A stretch of DNA of 64,000 nucleotides from positions 70,416,200-70,480,199 of the forward strand of contig CM061065.1 in assembly GCA_030762895.1 (NCBI GenBank), in the 5' to 3' direction. Both the position numbers and the translations under genes were made by a program. The stretch is from Sophora flavescens. Its lineage: Eukaryota; Streptophyta; Magnoliopsida; Fabales; Fabaceae. Position 1 is the first letter of the stretch; every line of letters begins with the position of its first letter. Positions 55,614 to 64,000 of this stretch are shown piece by piece. Below the pieces are notes generated by a model, which did not search any database, was not told the DNA's origin, and worked only from the letters and a program-made list of their open reading frames with translations.

Positions 55614-56707
55614 CTGATGATAGATGATAAGTCAATGGTTTATTATTTCTAAAGGGTCTGGCTCTTAAAAGACATGACCCCTGATTTTGAGAGGTAACAA
55701 ACTCCCAAGCTAATTTCAGCATTGAAGCTTTATTAATTGCTTGAATGGACCTCAAACCAAGGCCTCCTTCTAAAAAATGTTTGCATATATGCTTCCATGT
55801 CACTGTTACTATTTTATGCTGATCCACACTTCCTGACCATATGAAATTCCTTAGCTAGCTATCCACTTTTTTGATGCATTCCACAGGCCATTTATATACC
55901 TGGAAACTGTATATTAACATGCTTTGCACCATTGATTTCACAAGCATAACTCTTCCCATGATGGATAACAATGAGGATTTCCAAGAAGCAAGCTTATTCT
56001 TAATTCTGTCCGTAATAGGCTACAAGTAAACTTTCTTTGGTTTACCTTTGAAAAGAGGAATTCCCAAATATATAAATGGAGTTGAACTAGCTGAGGATCT
56101 TAGAAAAGAAGCAATATCATATTTCCTTTTTGCAGTGATATGTCTTGTATAGAACTTTGATTTTGCGTGATTAATTATCTAACCTGAAGCCTCTCCATAA
56201 TGATGCCATCAGTATAAAGAATGTGTGAAGGAGTGGCACAACCTCTTGGTCCTACCATCAGCTGTAATTCCCTTACCTCTACCATTTTGCTAATTCCTCA
56301 GCTTAGAACATCTTCAGCTATACAAAATAAGAGGGGATACAAAGGATCACCTTGTCTAACCCCTCTATTACAAGAAAAATATCATGTTGTCTTTCCATTC
56401 ACTGAGATTGACAACTTGGCTAATTGCAATATAGCTTTGATCCATTCACAAAACTTGTTATCGAAACCAAAACAATGCAGAACCTTCAACAAAAACTTCC
56501 AATCTAAAGTGTCAAAGGCTTTCCTTATATCTATTTTCATAGCATCATTTACCCCAAACACTTTTTTATCAAGCATATTCGCTGCTTCTGAGGCTGTACA
56601 AATGCAATCACCAATTATGCCTACCTTGTATGAATCCCCTCTGATTTTCATAAACAATTCTTGGAGCTATCTTGGCCAATCTATCTGCTAACAACTTTGT
56701 AATAATT
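55614..56707 (-). pseudogene. LINE copy A, 5' part (reverse transcriptase)
   Basis: Minus strand, beginning at about 56707 inside the RT domain (5' truncated): LLADRLAKIAPRIVYENQR, IGDCICTASEAANML, KIDIRKAFDTLDWKFLLKVL, GFDNKFCEWIKAIL (56382-56657). Then the pattern RGVRQGDPLYPLL and a catalytic box where YADD reads YTDG, followed by 55477-55827 with TWKHICKHFLEGGLGLRSIQ and AINKASMLKLAWEFVTS. Stops and shifts are frequent. The domain order RT, then zf-RVT (33388 and lower), is correct for plant L1 ORF2. Confidence 0.85.
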
Positions 56708-56724
56708 TTGTGTTTTATTACCTT
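56708..56724. repeat. LINE copy A target-site duplication (right)
   Basis: TTGTGTTTTATTACCTT, matching 32282-32298 although 24 kb apart. Confidence 0.8.
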
Positions 56725-56920
56725 ATTTTTTCTGGTCTTTGAAGATTTTTTGTGTCAAGAAAATGAAACAATGATGAGTGGCCCTTCTAACTCCAAGAAT
56801 GAAAGCTATAGTAGTGGTTCACTTTTATTGTGATAATTGTAATTCATGCATCACAAGGAGGGATGGGTCTGCTTGGATCACTTAACTATGTAAAAATTAT
56901 GACTTGAAGGGTTTTTTCCC
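56725..56920. other. Flank after LINE copy A
   Basis: About 200 bases of unique-looking sequence without a gene, the original sequence downstream of the LINE target. Confidence 0.4.
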
Positions 56921-57697
56921 TATCGGTTGCTTAGTTTATATGGATAAAAAACGTCGTATTAGGCGTTCACTTGTTTCCGATGCATTTTACTGACGACCAT
57001 GACTGCCATCGATAATGAAGAGGTTACCGATGGAAATGTCCGGCGGTAACATCGAATACTAAACGTCACAAGAATTACTGACAGAATGTTCGTCGGTAAC
57101 CTTACCGAGGGTTTTTTTTTTTTGGTAAATTTGTCGGTATTGTTGGTGGGAAATGAGAATTCTTTGCGTGAGATCTTACCGAGGGGTCTTTTCGTCGAAA
57201 ATATTGAATAGAAGTTACTGATGGATTTTTCGTTAGAATCTTGGTTTACACTATCGACAGAACAATCGGTCGATATTCTTAGTTTTTGAATTACTAATTG
57301 ATAAAGCTGTCGGTAATTTTCACTGGTTGTCGGTAATATTCACTAACCACCCACGCCCCCTTCTCTCTCACTTTCCTTTTCTCTCTTTTCTTTTCTTCTT
57401 CTTTATTCCCACCACGCCACATTCTCCCTCTACCACCGAGCCACCGAGTGCGTCCCTCATCCGTATGTTGGGTTCCCTATTACCAACGGAAAAGGCCTTC
57501 GGTAAGGCTTCGAGGGAATTATCGATGACTTTTCCGTCAATAATAGGGCAGCCTACTGAGGTCATTACCGACGAGCTGGTTTACTGACGGATTTGAGTCC
57601 ATTGGAAAGCCGTCGGTAATACATCATTACCGACGGTTTTTGGCCGTTTCCGACGGCTTTTGCCCATCGGTAATATGCAAATTTTTGTAGCGTGATT
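56921..57697. mobile_element. Non-autonomous CACTA-like element or MITE with ACCGACGG repeats
   Basis: Many copies of TTACCGACGG and its reverse, CCGTCGGTAA (57012, 57092, 57305, 57337, 57555, 57610, 57640). The right end reads AAATTTTTGTAGCGTG, the reverse of CACGCTACAAAAATTT, close to a CACTACAAAAA terminus. 57370-57560 is GC-richer, with an 86-codon frame of unclear meaning. The left end was not fixed. Confidence 0.5.
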
Positions 57698-57698
57698 G

Positions 57699-58593
57699 TT
57701 GGAATATTTTATTTAATTATATTCCAATGTCATAATGTGGGTAAATATCGCCAATTAATTATATAAGCTATTTATTGATTAGGGGCATTGATTGACATGT
57801 GTTCAAACTAAGGGATAAGACTAATTAGATTTTAATTTTATAATTAACTAATTAATTATTATTTGATATGGGAAATAAATGAGCGGATGTCGTCGATGGC
57901 CCATTTCGGAATAATGGGAACCCTAGCTAATTGGTCATCACCCTATATATAGGGTATGGTCCACAATACACCGGACACAAAACATACTACCTCTTCTCCC
58001 CAAACTGAAGACATAAGGAGTCCTGATTGAGAAACAACCACAAGCCAACGAGTGTTCATTACCCGCACCTCTTTCTTTCTCCCTCTATGTGTTTCAAATT
58101 ACTGTCTATCGATTATTAGCAATGGATCCAGGAATTTTGATTATCCTTGATAAATCAGCGTGTTGTAGATTCTAAGACTATCAAGCTATGGTTGTTATTG
58201 ATACATGATATGCATGCTTATATCTTTATAATGTTTCTGCAAGTAAGTTTTATGATAGCTAGGAAGCCTTGTATTTGATTTATTAGAGTTTTATTGATCA
58301 CTAACTAGTACGGACATGTTCAATTAGTATCATTAGATCATGGACCCGTGCGATGTTGGGGTAAATAATATGTGTGGAGAGTAATTTATTTATTTTAAAT
58401 CTATTTATATTATATAATTACTGAAGCGAAGACTATAGCGTCGCCACTTCAATTCAATGTCCTAATCCTTCATTCCATCCAAAGACCTGATGTGTCAAGT
58501 TCTCTTATTTTCATCATTTTTTATATTTTACAATAGAAAAAACTCATTGAACATTCACAAGGAGAGAATTAGCAACTCAATACCCTATTGCTA
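57699..58593 (+). repeat. LTR-like or solo-LTR sequence
   Basis: Starts TGTTGGAATATTTTATTT, has a TATA-like CCTATATATAGGG near 57941 followed by a leader-like stretch (58000-58130). No partner LTR, primer site or clear CA end found, so the call is tentative. Confidence 0.35.
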
Positions 58594-58902
58594 GAGTAAA
58601 TACCCAATTTGGTCCCTGAAATTGTGAAGTAGTATCAACTTGGTCCTTGAAATTATCGAAAATCAAAAAGCGTCCCTGAATGATAAGTTAGTATCAATTT
58701 AGTCCCTCATTTTACTCACTTAATATCAATTAAGTCCCTGACACTGCAAACTTAATATCAACTTAGTCCATATGATTTTTAACGGAGGGACTAAGTTGAT
58801 CATCGTTTTACAATTTCAGGGACTAATTTGGAATTTCGATAATTTCAGGAACCAGGTTGATACTACTTCACAATTTCAGAGATCAAATTGAGTGTTTTCT
58901 CC
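58594..58902. mobile_element. MITE, 309 bp, 9-bp TSD
   Basis: Terminal inverted repeats of about 70 bp: left CCCAATTTGGTCCCTGAAAT..., right end reversed CTCAATTTGATCTCTGAAAT... Both continue TGTGAAGTAGTATCAAC. TSD CTATTGCTA at 58585-58593 and 58903-58911 is perfect. Internal 'TTAGTCCCT' units repeat. A Mutator-type MITE fits best. Confidence 0.85.
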
Positions 58903-59569
58903 CTATTGCTAGTTTCTGTCCAATCAATCCTCGTCTTCATCACTGAAAGGAGGCCTAAGACCAAAACCCGTGATGAAACTAAAAATATGTAAAAATTAAA
59001 AAAACATTCACAAATACCAAACCTCATTATAATACTAATAGGATATTACTGTATGATCATAAACCACATTAATAATATGTTTAGTAATAATAATAATAGT
59101 AATAATAATAACTTCATCAACAATAATAATAATAATAACAAAAAAAACTAACAATAATAAAAATAATGGTACATTCTAAATGTAAAAAAAAAGATATAAT
59201 AAAAAAATACAAATAAATAATATACAAAATGATAAAATGGTATTATAAAAATTAAATTAAACACTTCCAGAAAAATAGTTGATAAAGAAGAGTGTAAAAA
59301 AAAAAAGTAGCAGAATGTTGGTAAGTGAATATATAATAATTAAAATATGATATCAGAAAAAAAATTAATATTTACCTAAACTTCAAATTGATTACAATAG
59401 AGTGTAGAAAAAATTAAAAGAGTGTAATAAATTGTTGTAGAATGTAGAAATAGTGTGTTATAAAATGGAAGAAATATGTGTTGGGGTTGGGGGAGGGGGA
59501 GCCGGTTACGCATGAATTTATATGGGGGAGGGGGGTTGGGTTGGTGGGATGGGTGGTGGGGGACAGAGC
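58903..59569. other. AT-rich spacer with TAA microsatellites
   Basis: No gene. Interrupted (TAA)n at 59084-59170, then AT-rich sequence turning G-rich at 59480-59570. Confidence 0.6.
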
Positions 59570-59660
59570 CACGTGTCACCACGCCGTGAGTGGTGCCACT
59601 GCAACTGGCGCCATCGTGGCACCTGTTGTAGTGGCCCCACTCACCGGGTGGTGACACGTG
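59570..59660. repeat. GC-rich inverted repeat (foldback)
   Basis: CACGTGTCACCACGCC at 59570 and its reverse, GGGTGGTGACACGTG at 59646-59660, bound two arms of about 43 bases (also GAGTGGTGCCACTGC... against ...GTAGTGGCCCCACTC) with a small loop near 59613. CACGTG sits at each outer end. Confidence 0.7.
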
Positions 59661-60537
59661 CCGCTGCATTTAATTTTTTGTGTCAGATTACCCAGACCAA
59701 TGACGACCTGCCACGTGGCAGGTCAACAGGTCAATGTCGCCAATCAAATTGGTGCCACCCAGATAGCAAAAAAAAATTATTTTATTCCATTGTGTCAAAA
59801 AGTAGGTTAGTTTGATGAATTGTTTCAAAAGTAGGTTATTTTGATATATAATTTTTAAAAGTAGGTTACTTTAGTTAAAAAACCCAATTTGTATAGATAA
59901 TGTCGATATATACAACTCTTTCTCCCTAGTTGCAATTGGTCTGATGTAATCCATTATTAATTTATAATCTTGTGTGAAAGTAATTTATACCTTTAAAGCG
60001 TGAATGCATATTTTCATAATAAAACAATAAGAAATCAATTGATATTATTAGTTACTGTATTTGTGATGATAATGTAAATAAAAAACTCATATGGCCAGTT
60101 ATGGCAAAGCATATATGGATTGGTAGAAATGGAGAACTGACTATAGAATGTCTTAAGCTTGGTTTCATTCAATGATGATGCAAGTCTTACGTCATGATAT
60201 CTTCCTTGCCATGGGTTTCATGCACCGATAATTAATTGAATCTTCATCATGTACTTTCAAACTTGCATTCCCATTTGCATTTAGGATGTGATAGCTATCT
60301 TAAAAGTCCACATTATCGTTATGAACTCCAATGCTTGTAATCTCACAATGTAACTCTATGATCCATTGACCGTAAATAACAAGTCAGAAATGAAAACTAA
60401 TATAAAGGGGAAACTGACAAGAATATATGTTCGTCATTTTGGAATATAGTTAGTTATAAGATAAGACTGAATTAAATAAATGTCATTCCAATGAAAAAAA
60501 ATTGAATGAACTTGTTCTATTTCTTTCTCACCTTGCC
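59661..60537. promoter_or_regulatory. Upstream region of GRP-B
   Basis: About 870 bases, AT-rich, without a gene. Contains a second CACGTGG core (59712-59718, G-box/ABRE type). The proximal part would be the GRP-B promoter. Confidence 0.45.
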
Positions 60538-60546
60538 TATAAATAG
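60538..60546 (+). promoter_or_regulatory. TATA box of GRP-B
   Basis: TATAAATAG, 77 bases before the ATG at 60623, a normal plant spacing for a transcription start near 60570. Confidence 0.75.
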
Positions 60547-60622
60547 AGAAGATTCGGCCACTTCATTTTCATCAATTTATTTGTGCACAAGTTTTCTGCT
60601 GGTTCACTATGGTTTAGAAAAA

Positions 60623-61297
60623 ATGGTTTCCAAGGCTTTGCTCATTATGGTTATGTTCTTGGCTACTACCCTTCTGATCTGTGCTGAGGTTGCACCCAAA
60701 GACTTCGATGAGAATTTTGATGAAGTAGATGGTAATTATGTTTAAAAGTTTTTTTTTTACTTATAAATATTTAGGTCTTATTCGTTTTAGCTTGTGATAG
60801 TCTAAAAAAAGCACTTTAGATCAATCAATATTTTTTCAAGTTTCTGGAAGAATTTTGTCAAGTTTAATTATTCAAGTTTTAGGTTTTTTTTTACTTTGAA
60901 AAAGCATCGATCTTGCCATTGTGACAATTAACCATTCAGATCTAGCTACTTTGCAAATCCATTTTTATGTTAGGGATATATTGTAATTAAAATATGATCA
61001 TAAAAATATTACTTTTATTATTATTGTTGTTGTTATTATTATTATTGTTGTTTTTTTGTTATAGGTAAGCTTTCTGCAAATGGGGTAGATGAAAGCAAAT
61101 ATGGTTACGGCGGCTATGGTGGTCGGGGTTGGGGTTATGGTGGCTATGGCGGTTATGGTGGTCCTTGGCGTGGTGGCTATGGCGGCTATGGTGGATGGGG
61201 AAGAGGTTATGGATGGGGAAGAGGTTGCGGTCCCTTCGGTTGCTACTATCCTCGTAAACATGTTGAGACTAGTACCGATGCAAAATCTCACAACTAA
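60623..61297 (+). CDS. GRP-B: secreted glycine-rich protein (two exons)
   Basis: Coding exons 60623-60731 and 61065-61297, joined at GT (60732) and AG (61063-61064) to complete a Gly codon; 113 residues. Residues 1-21 (MVSKALLIMVMFLATTLLIC) form a signal peptide with likely cleavage after CAE-V or nearby. An acidic stretch (PKDFDENFDEVDG) ends exon 1. Exon 2 holds KLSANGVDESKYG, GGYGG repeats, PWRGGYGGYGGWGRGYGWGR and a cysteine-containing tail GRGCGPFGCYYPRK. This is the plan of plant class II/III GRPs and stress-inducible CORA-like proteins, which go to the cell wall or apoplast. An alternative ATG at 60506, in the same frame, lies upstream of the TATA box and is unlikely. The gene has a TATA box, open frame, splice sites and AATAAA-like signals, so it may be expressed. 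The closest paralogue is GRP-A. Confidence 0.88.
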
Positions 61298-61319
61298 GAA
61301 GGAAATATGCTAAACCCTA

Positions 61320-61382
61320 AATATAGGCTCTTGTAATCGTTATAAATAAAACTTCATCAGAAGTGAAGTTACAATAAATAAA
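61320..61382 (+). terminator. Putative polyadenylation region of GRP-B
   Basis: ATAAATAAAAC (61339-61349) and CAATAAATAAAATC (61372-61385) follow the stop codon by 40-90 bases; GRP-A has the same pair near 31505-31550. Confidence 0.5.
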
Positions 61383-62150
61383 ATCTTTGTTTTTTCATAT
61401 TTATATATATTTATATAAACGAATGTTAGTCTTGCTTTAAATCGATGAAAGTGAATCTCTTGTGTTTGAGTCCAATCTTTCTTTTATAATGAAAGAGGGA
61501 GTTCTAAAAAAACACAAAAATTGAAAGAGGGAGTTGTAAAATTTATAAATGAGCCTCATGCACAAAAATTTGTTCTAAAGGAGTTCGATACAATTGAAGA
61601 CCATGACGCAAGTTAGATATAAAAGTTGGTTCACAAAAATCATTTTCAAGCTAATGTAGTAGGCAGCTCATTTTTGCAACATGAACTTCATAAGAATACA
61701 AGTGGTTGAGTATGTATAATGGTTTCTGGAAAGGATAATACTACAATTGTGAGGTTTGAAGGGGGAAAAAAATTCCCAATAATTTGTAAACGGAAAGCAA
61801 GTTGCAAATGGGACTAAATTTGTATTTGAGTACAATCAATTGTGTTTTTGTTCTGCTAAAATGAAAGAGGGAGTTCTAAATAACAAAAACAAAAACAAAA
61901 AAAAAAAAAACAAAACAAAACAAACATAAAAATTGAAAGAGGGAGTTCTATAGTTTATAAAAATTGGAAAATTGATACAACATATCGCTTAATTGCTTGA
62001 CAAACCCTGCTGCTGACTATCATTGAAGGAGAGGAAATCAATTTTTACAGTATTGGATGACATTTGTGGTATGTTGTATGTTTTGGTCCATTTTAAAACT
62101 GGGACAACTAGGCTCGGATTTGAATGAATTGTTAAACTTGTGTTTTATTA
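61383..62150. other. GRP-B 3' flank
   Basis: Matches the GRP-A 3' flank (31550-32297) with small indels, including a length-variable A/C run at 61885-61925. No gene. Confidence 0.7.
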
Positions 62151-62151
62151 C

Positions 62152-63128
62152 CTTTTTTTTTAAACAAAAAAGATATGCAAAAGCATCACTATATTGTAAG
62201 GCATCCCAACTATGTTGGCACCCCAAATAATACCTATAATCAACAGCATATCAACAATTTATTAAAAAAGAAATAAAGAATACATAAATGGGGGGCATAG
62301 ACCTGACCAATAAAGCAAAAATTAAGTACACCTATAACTAGGCAAACCATATCTATTATGGTAAAAATCTTCACTAATAAAATTTGGAATAGTGTTCCAC
62401 CACATAAAATTTTGAATCAATAAACCATGAGAAGCCAGCTTGTCAGCACAATTGTTTCCTTCCCGGTATATATGAGTGCAAAAAAAGTTTAAATCTTTCT
62501 TCAAGTTCATGCAATTCTCCCACCTATTTCTCAACTTCCAAGGTATAGTAACTGAACCTTTAAATGCTTGAACCACCAGCAAAGAATCACAATCTAGTCA
62601 AATGTTCCCCTAGCCTCTTTTATGAGCTATTTTTATTGCAAACATTGCTCCAACAAGCTCAGCATGATAAGCTTAGCATGATAAGCATATGTATTTCCCA
62701 CACTAGATGAAGAACAGCCTGGAGTAGCTGCTCTGAAATCCCTGAAAATTCCTCCACAAGCTGCTGTTCCTGGAGCTCCACAAGCTGCACCATCCGAATT
62801 GAACTTTATCCAATTACAAGAGAGAGGAAACCAATTACCTTCTATTATAGCAGAGGCCTTGTCTTTCCTCGAGTGACAAGCAATGGAGAAAGTTTTTAGA
62901 ATGCCAAATTCAGTCATATCGGATAACATGCTTCCTTTACTAAGATTTCCAGCAAGAGACACATTAGCCATAACCATATTCATTGTTGCCCTCAATGAAA
63001 TAGCTTGATTATCAAACTTCAATTTGTTCCTACAAAACCAAATAACCCAAGCTATGTTGACAATTGCTGAAGCAACTACATCTCGAACGTGTGAGCTCTA
63101 GTTTCTGTCACACACATTCAGAATTTCA
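62152..63128 (-). pseudogene. LINE copy B: RNase H and zf-RVT side
   Basis: Minus strand, same insertion site beside GRP as copy A (ACTTGTGTTTTATTACC before a poly-T). RNase H remnants: 62322-62582 with LVVQAFKGSVTIPWKLRNRW and IYREGNNCADKLASHGL; 62633-63022 carries the linker between zf-RVT and RNase H (FDNQAISLRATMNMVMANVS, CNWIKFNSDGAACGAP, where NSDG is the first catalytic Asp site). A 12-base duplication (GATAAGCTTAGC region, near 62668-62690) is private to this copy. It is cut at 63128 by Copia-4. Confidence 0.85.
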
Positions 63129-63588
63129 TGTTGAGTTTTAATAATATATGGATTAGCATTAATTGGTTATTAAATTATAATTAAATTATTAAAATATCAG
63201 TTATAAAATTAATTCTTAATTACGTAACCAATTGGTGAAATAGTTGTTGGGTATTTACTAAAGAGTGACCCTATGATGGGATGGGTCATCTCTAATATTA
63301 ACCCGTTGAGAGGTCCCTACTCTCTGCTGGTAGGTTATAAGAATAGCCTCCCCATTAGGCATTCTTACAGTCAGTAACACAAAACCAAAACCAACCAGAA
63401 AGAGAGGAGTAACCCTCTCATCTTCTCCAACAATCTGATCACTGTTCATCTCCTTCTCACCCTTTGATCTGCTGTGATGGATTCTGCAAATCTCCAAGGT
63501 ATGAAATTCTTTCTTTTGTATTGATTAACATGAATCACATGCTATAATTTGTATCTGTATGGTATTTAGAATTATAGGTTTTCCTTCA
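63129..63588 (+). repeat. Copia-4 5' LTR, 460 bp
   Basis: TGTTGAGTTTTAAT...TTTCCTTCA; the 3' LTR is outside the window. Confidence 0.82.
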
Positions 63589-63590
63589 AT

Positions 63591-63602
63591 TGGTATCAGA
63601 GC
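63591..63602 (+). other. Copia-4 primer-binding site, initiator tRNA-Met
   Basis: TGGTATCAGAGC two bases after the LTR. Confidence 0.92.
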
Positions 63603-64000
63603 CAAGGATAGATACATGTTATAGCTGTTCTGAAAATTATATGAACCCTAATTTATGTTTTTCAATCAAGATACAAAATTTGTTAGGGATTTTCATATCA
63701 TGTTATATCAATATGGAAAAAATTTTGCTTGCCCAGAATTTTTTTCCCTTCAGCAACTTTCGTTTTCATGCCTTGTTCTTCAAAATTCGAAACTATGATT
63801 CTGGCCAATGATTTCGAAAATTGTTTAAGGGCTTTTCTTCCCACATGTTATTCGAGTAACATACTCGAAAATCGTTGGATTTCATTAAATAAAACGTGAG
63901 AAATCGATGTTTTTCGTTTCCCTTTTGCGTGAAACTGGTTCAATCGCCCCGCGAGTTTTGCTCGCCTCGCGATTCTGGGCATCAGCAACAGTTGGAATTC
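63603..64000 (+). other. Copia-4 leader with CGCG-rich motif
   Basis: No gag start recognised. 63936-63975 contains CGCCCCGCGAG, a TTTTG spacer and CTCGCCTCGCGA, the same type of motif as the Gypsy-2 array. Confidence 0.6.

Larger units (their letters stand above)
63129..64000 (+). mobile_element. Copia-4, 5' end only (runs out of the window)
   Basis: LTR 63129-63588 followed by an initiator-Met primer site. Inserted in LINE copy B. The window ends in its leader, before gag. Confidence 0.85.

Noticed and set aside
60506..60622. Upstream in-frame ATG for GRP-B
   Set aside because: It lies before the TATA box at 60538 and would put a signal peptide after 39 extra residues.
61089..61313. Met/Val/Ala-rich frame overlapping GRP-B exon 2
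   Set aside because: It is the alternate frame of GGT/GGC/TAT repeats; splice sites and the paralogue support the Gly-rich frame.

Overview
The window reads as nuclear DNA of a dicot plant. It has AT-rich intergenic sequence, GT-AG introns, plant-type Ty1/copia and Ty3/gypsy elements primed by initiator-Met and Asp tRNAs, CACTA and Mutator-like DNA transposons, an L1-type LINE with an RNase H tail, and a small secreted glycine-rich protein (GRP) gene of the type common in legumes. Legume is only a guess. Nothing bacterial or organellar is seen. One apparently intact host gene (GRP-B, 60623-61297) and one 5'-truncated copy (GRP-A, about 31075-31461) sit in a pile of nested, mostly broken transposons. 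Positions 7477-7976 are a 500-N assembly gap.

Layout. 1-900: decayed gypsy-like LTR. 1580-5376: Mutator-like element with a perfect 9-bp target duplication, split by a 2.7-kb solo-LTR-like sequence (1876-4559). 6526-7395: reverse-strand SIRE-like LTR fragment. 7977-22442: right part of a CACTA element with a broken PTTA/Ulp1-type gene (minus strand, 8277-11277), a doubled captured promoter/exon (20086-20400, 21245-21560) and arrays of a GTCAGTT/AACTGAC motif; its left end is lost in the gap. Gypsy-1 (11821-19503, minus strand, gag-protease only, perfect TSD) lies inside it. 22443-30804: LINE copy C, carrying Copia-2 (22529-28457, perfect TSD) and a Mutator-like element (29482-30453, perfect 9-bp TSD). 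30805-31031: stub of a SIRE LTR. 31075-31461: GRP-A. 32299-33388 and 55614-56707: LINE copy A, split by a SIRE-like copia element (33389-55613) that contains Copia-3 (35256-41995) and Gypsy-2 (45984-51421), both with perfect TSDs. 56920-58902: small non-autonomous elements and an LTR-like stretch. 60538-61380: GRP-B. 62150-63128: LINE copy B. 63129-64000: start of Copia-4.

How it fits together. GRP, its 3' flank and the LINE occur as repeated units (copies A and B about 29.9 kb apart). Copies A and C carry a SIRE LTR at the same base of the LINE, so the SIRE insertion predates the duplication and unequal exchange or deletion followed. Most later insertions can be ordered from target duplications and one paralogous empty site (33039-33047).

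Most unusual points: (i) gypsy LTRs with arrays of GC-rich palindromic modules just upstream of a TATA-like box, where the whole length difference between the two LTRs of each element equals two single-module indels; (ii) two convergent tRNA-like (A box/B box) modules in the LTR of Copia-2; (iii) a non-canonical 438-codon frame in Gypsy-2; (iv) GRP-A, whose lost signal-peptide exon is positionally replaced by an in-frame poly-leucine run made by an (ATT)n microsatellite in the intron.
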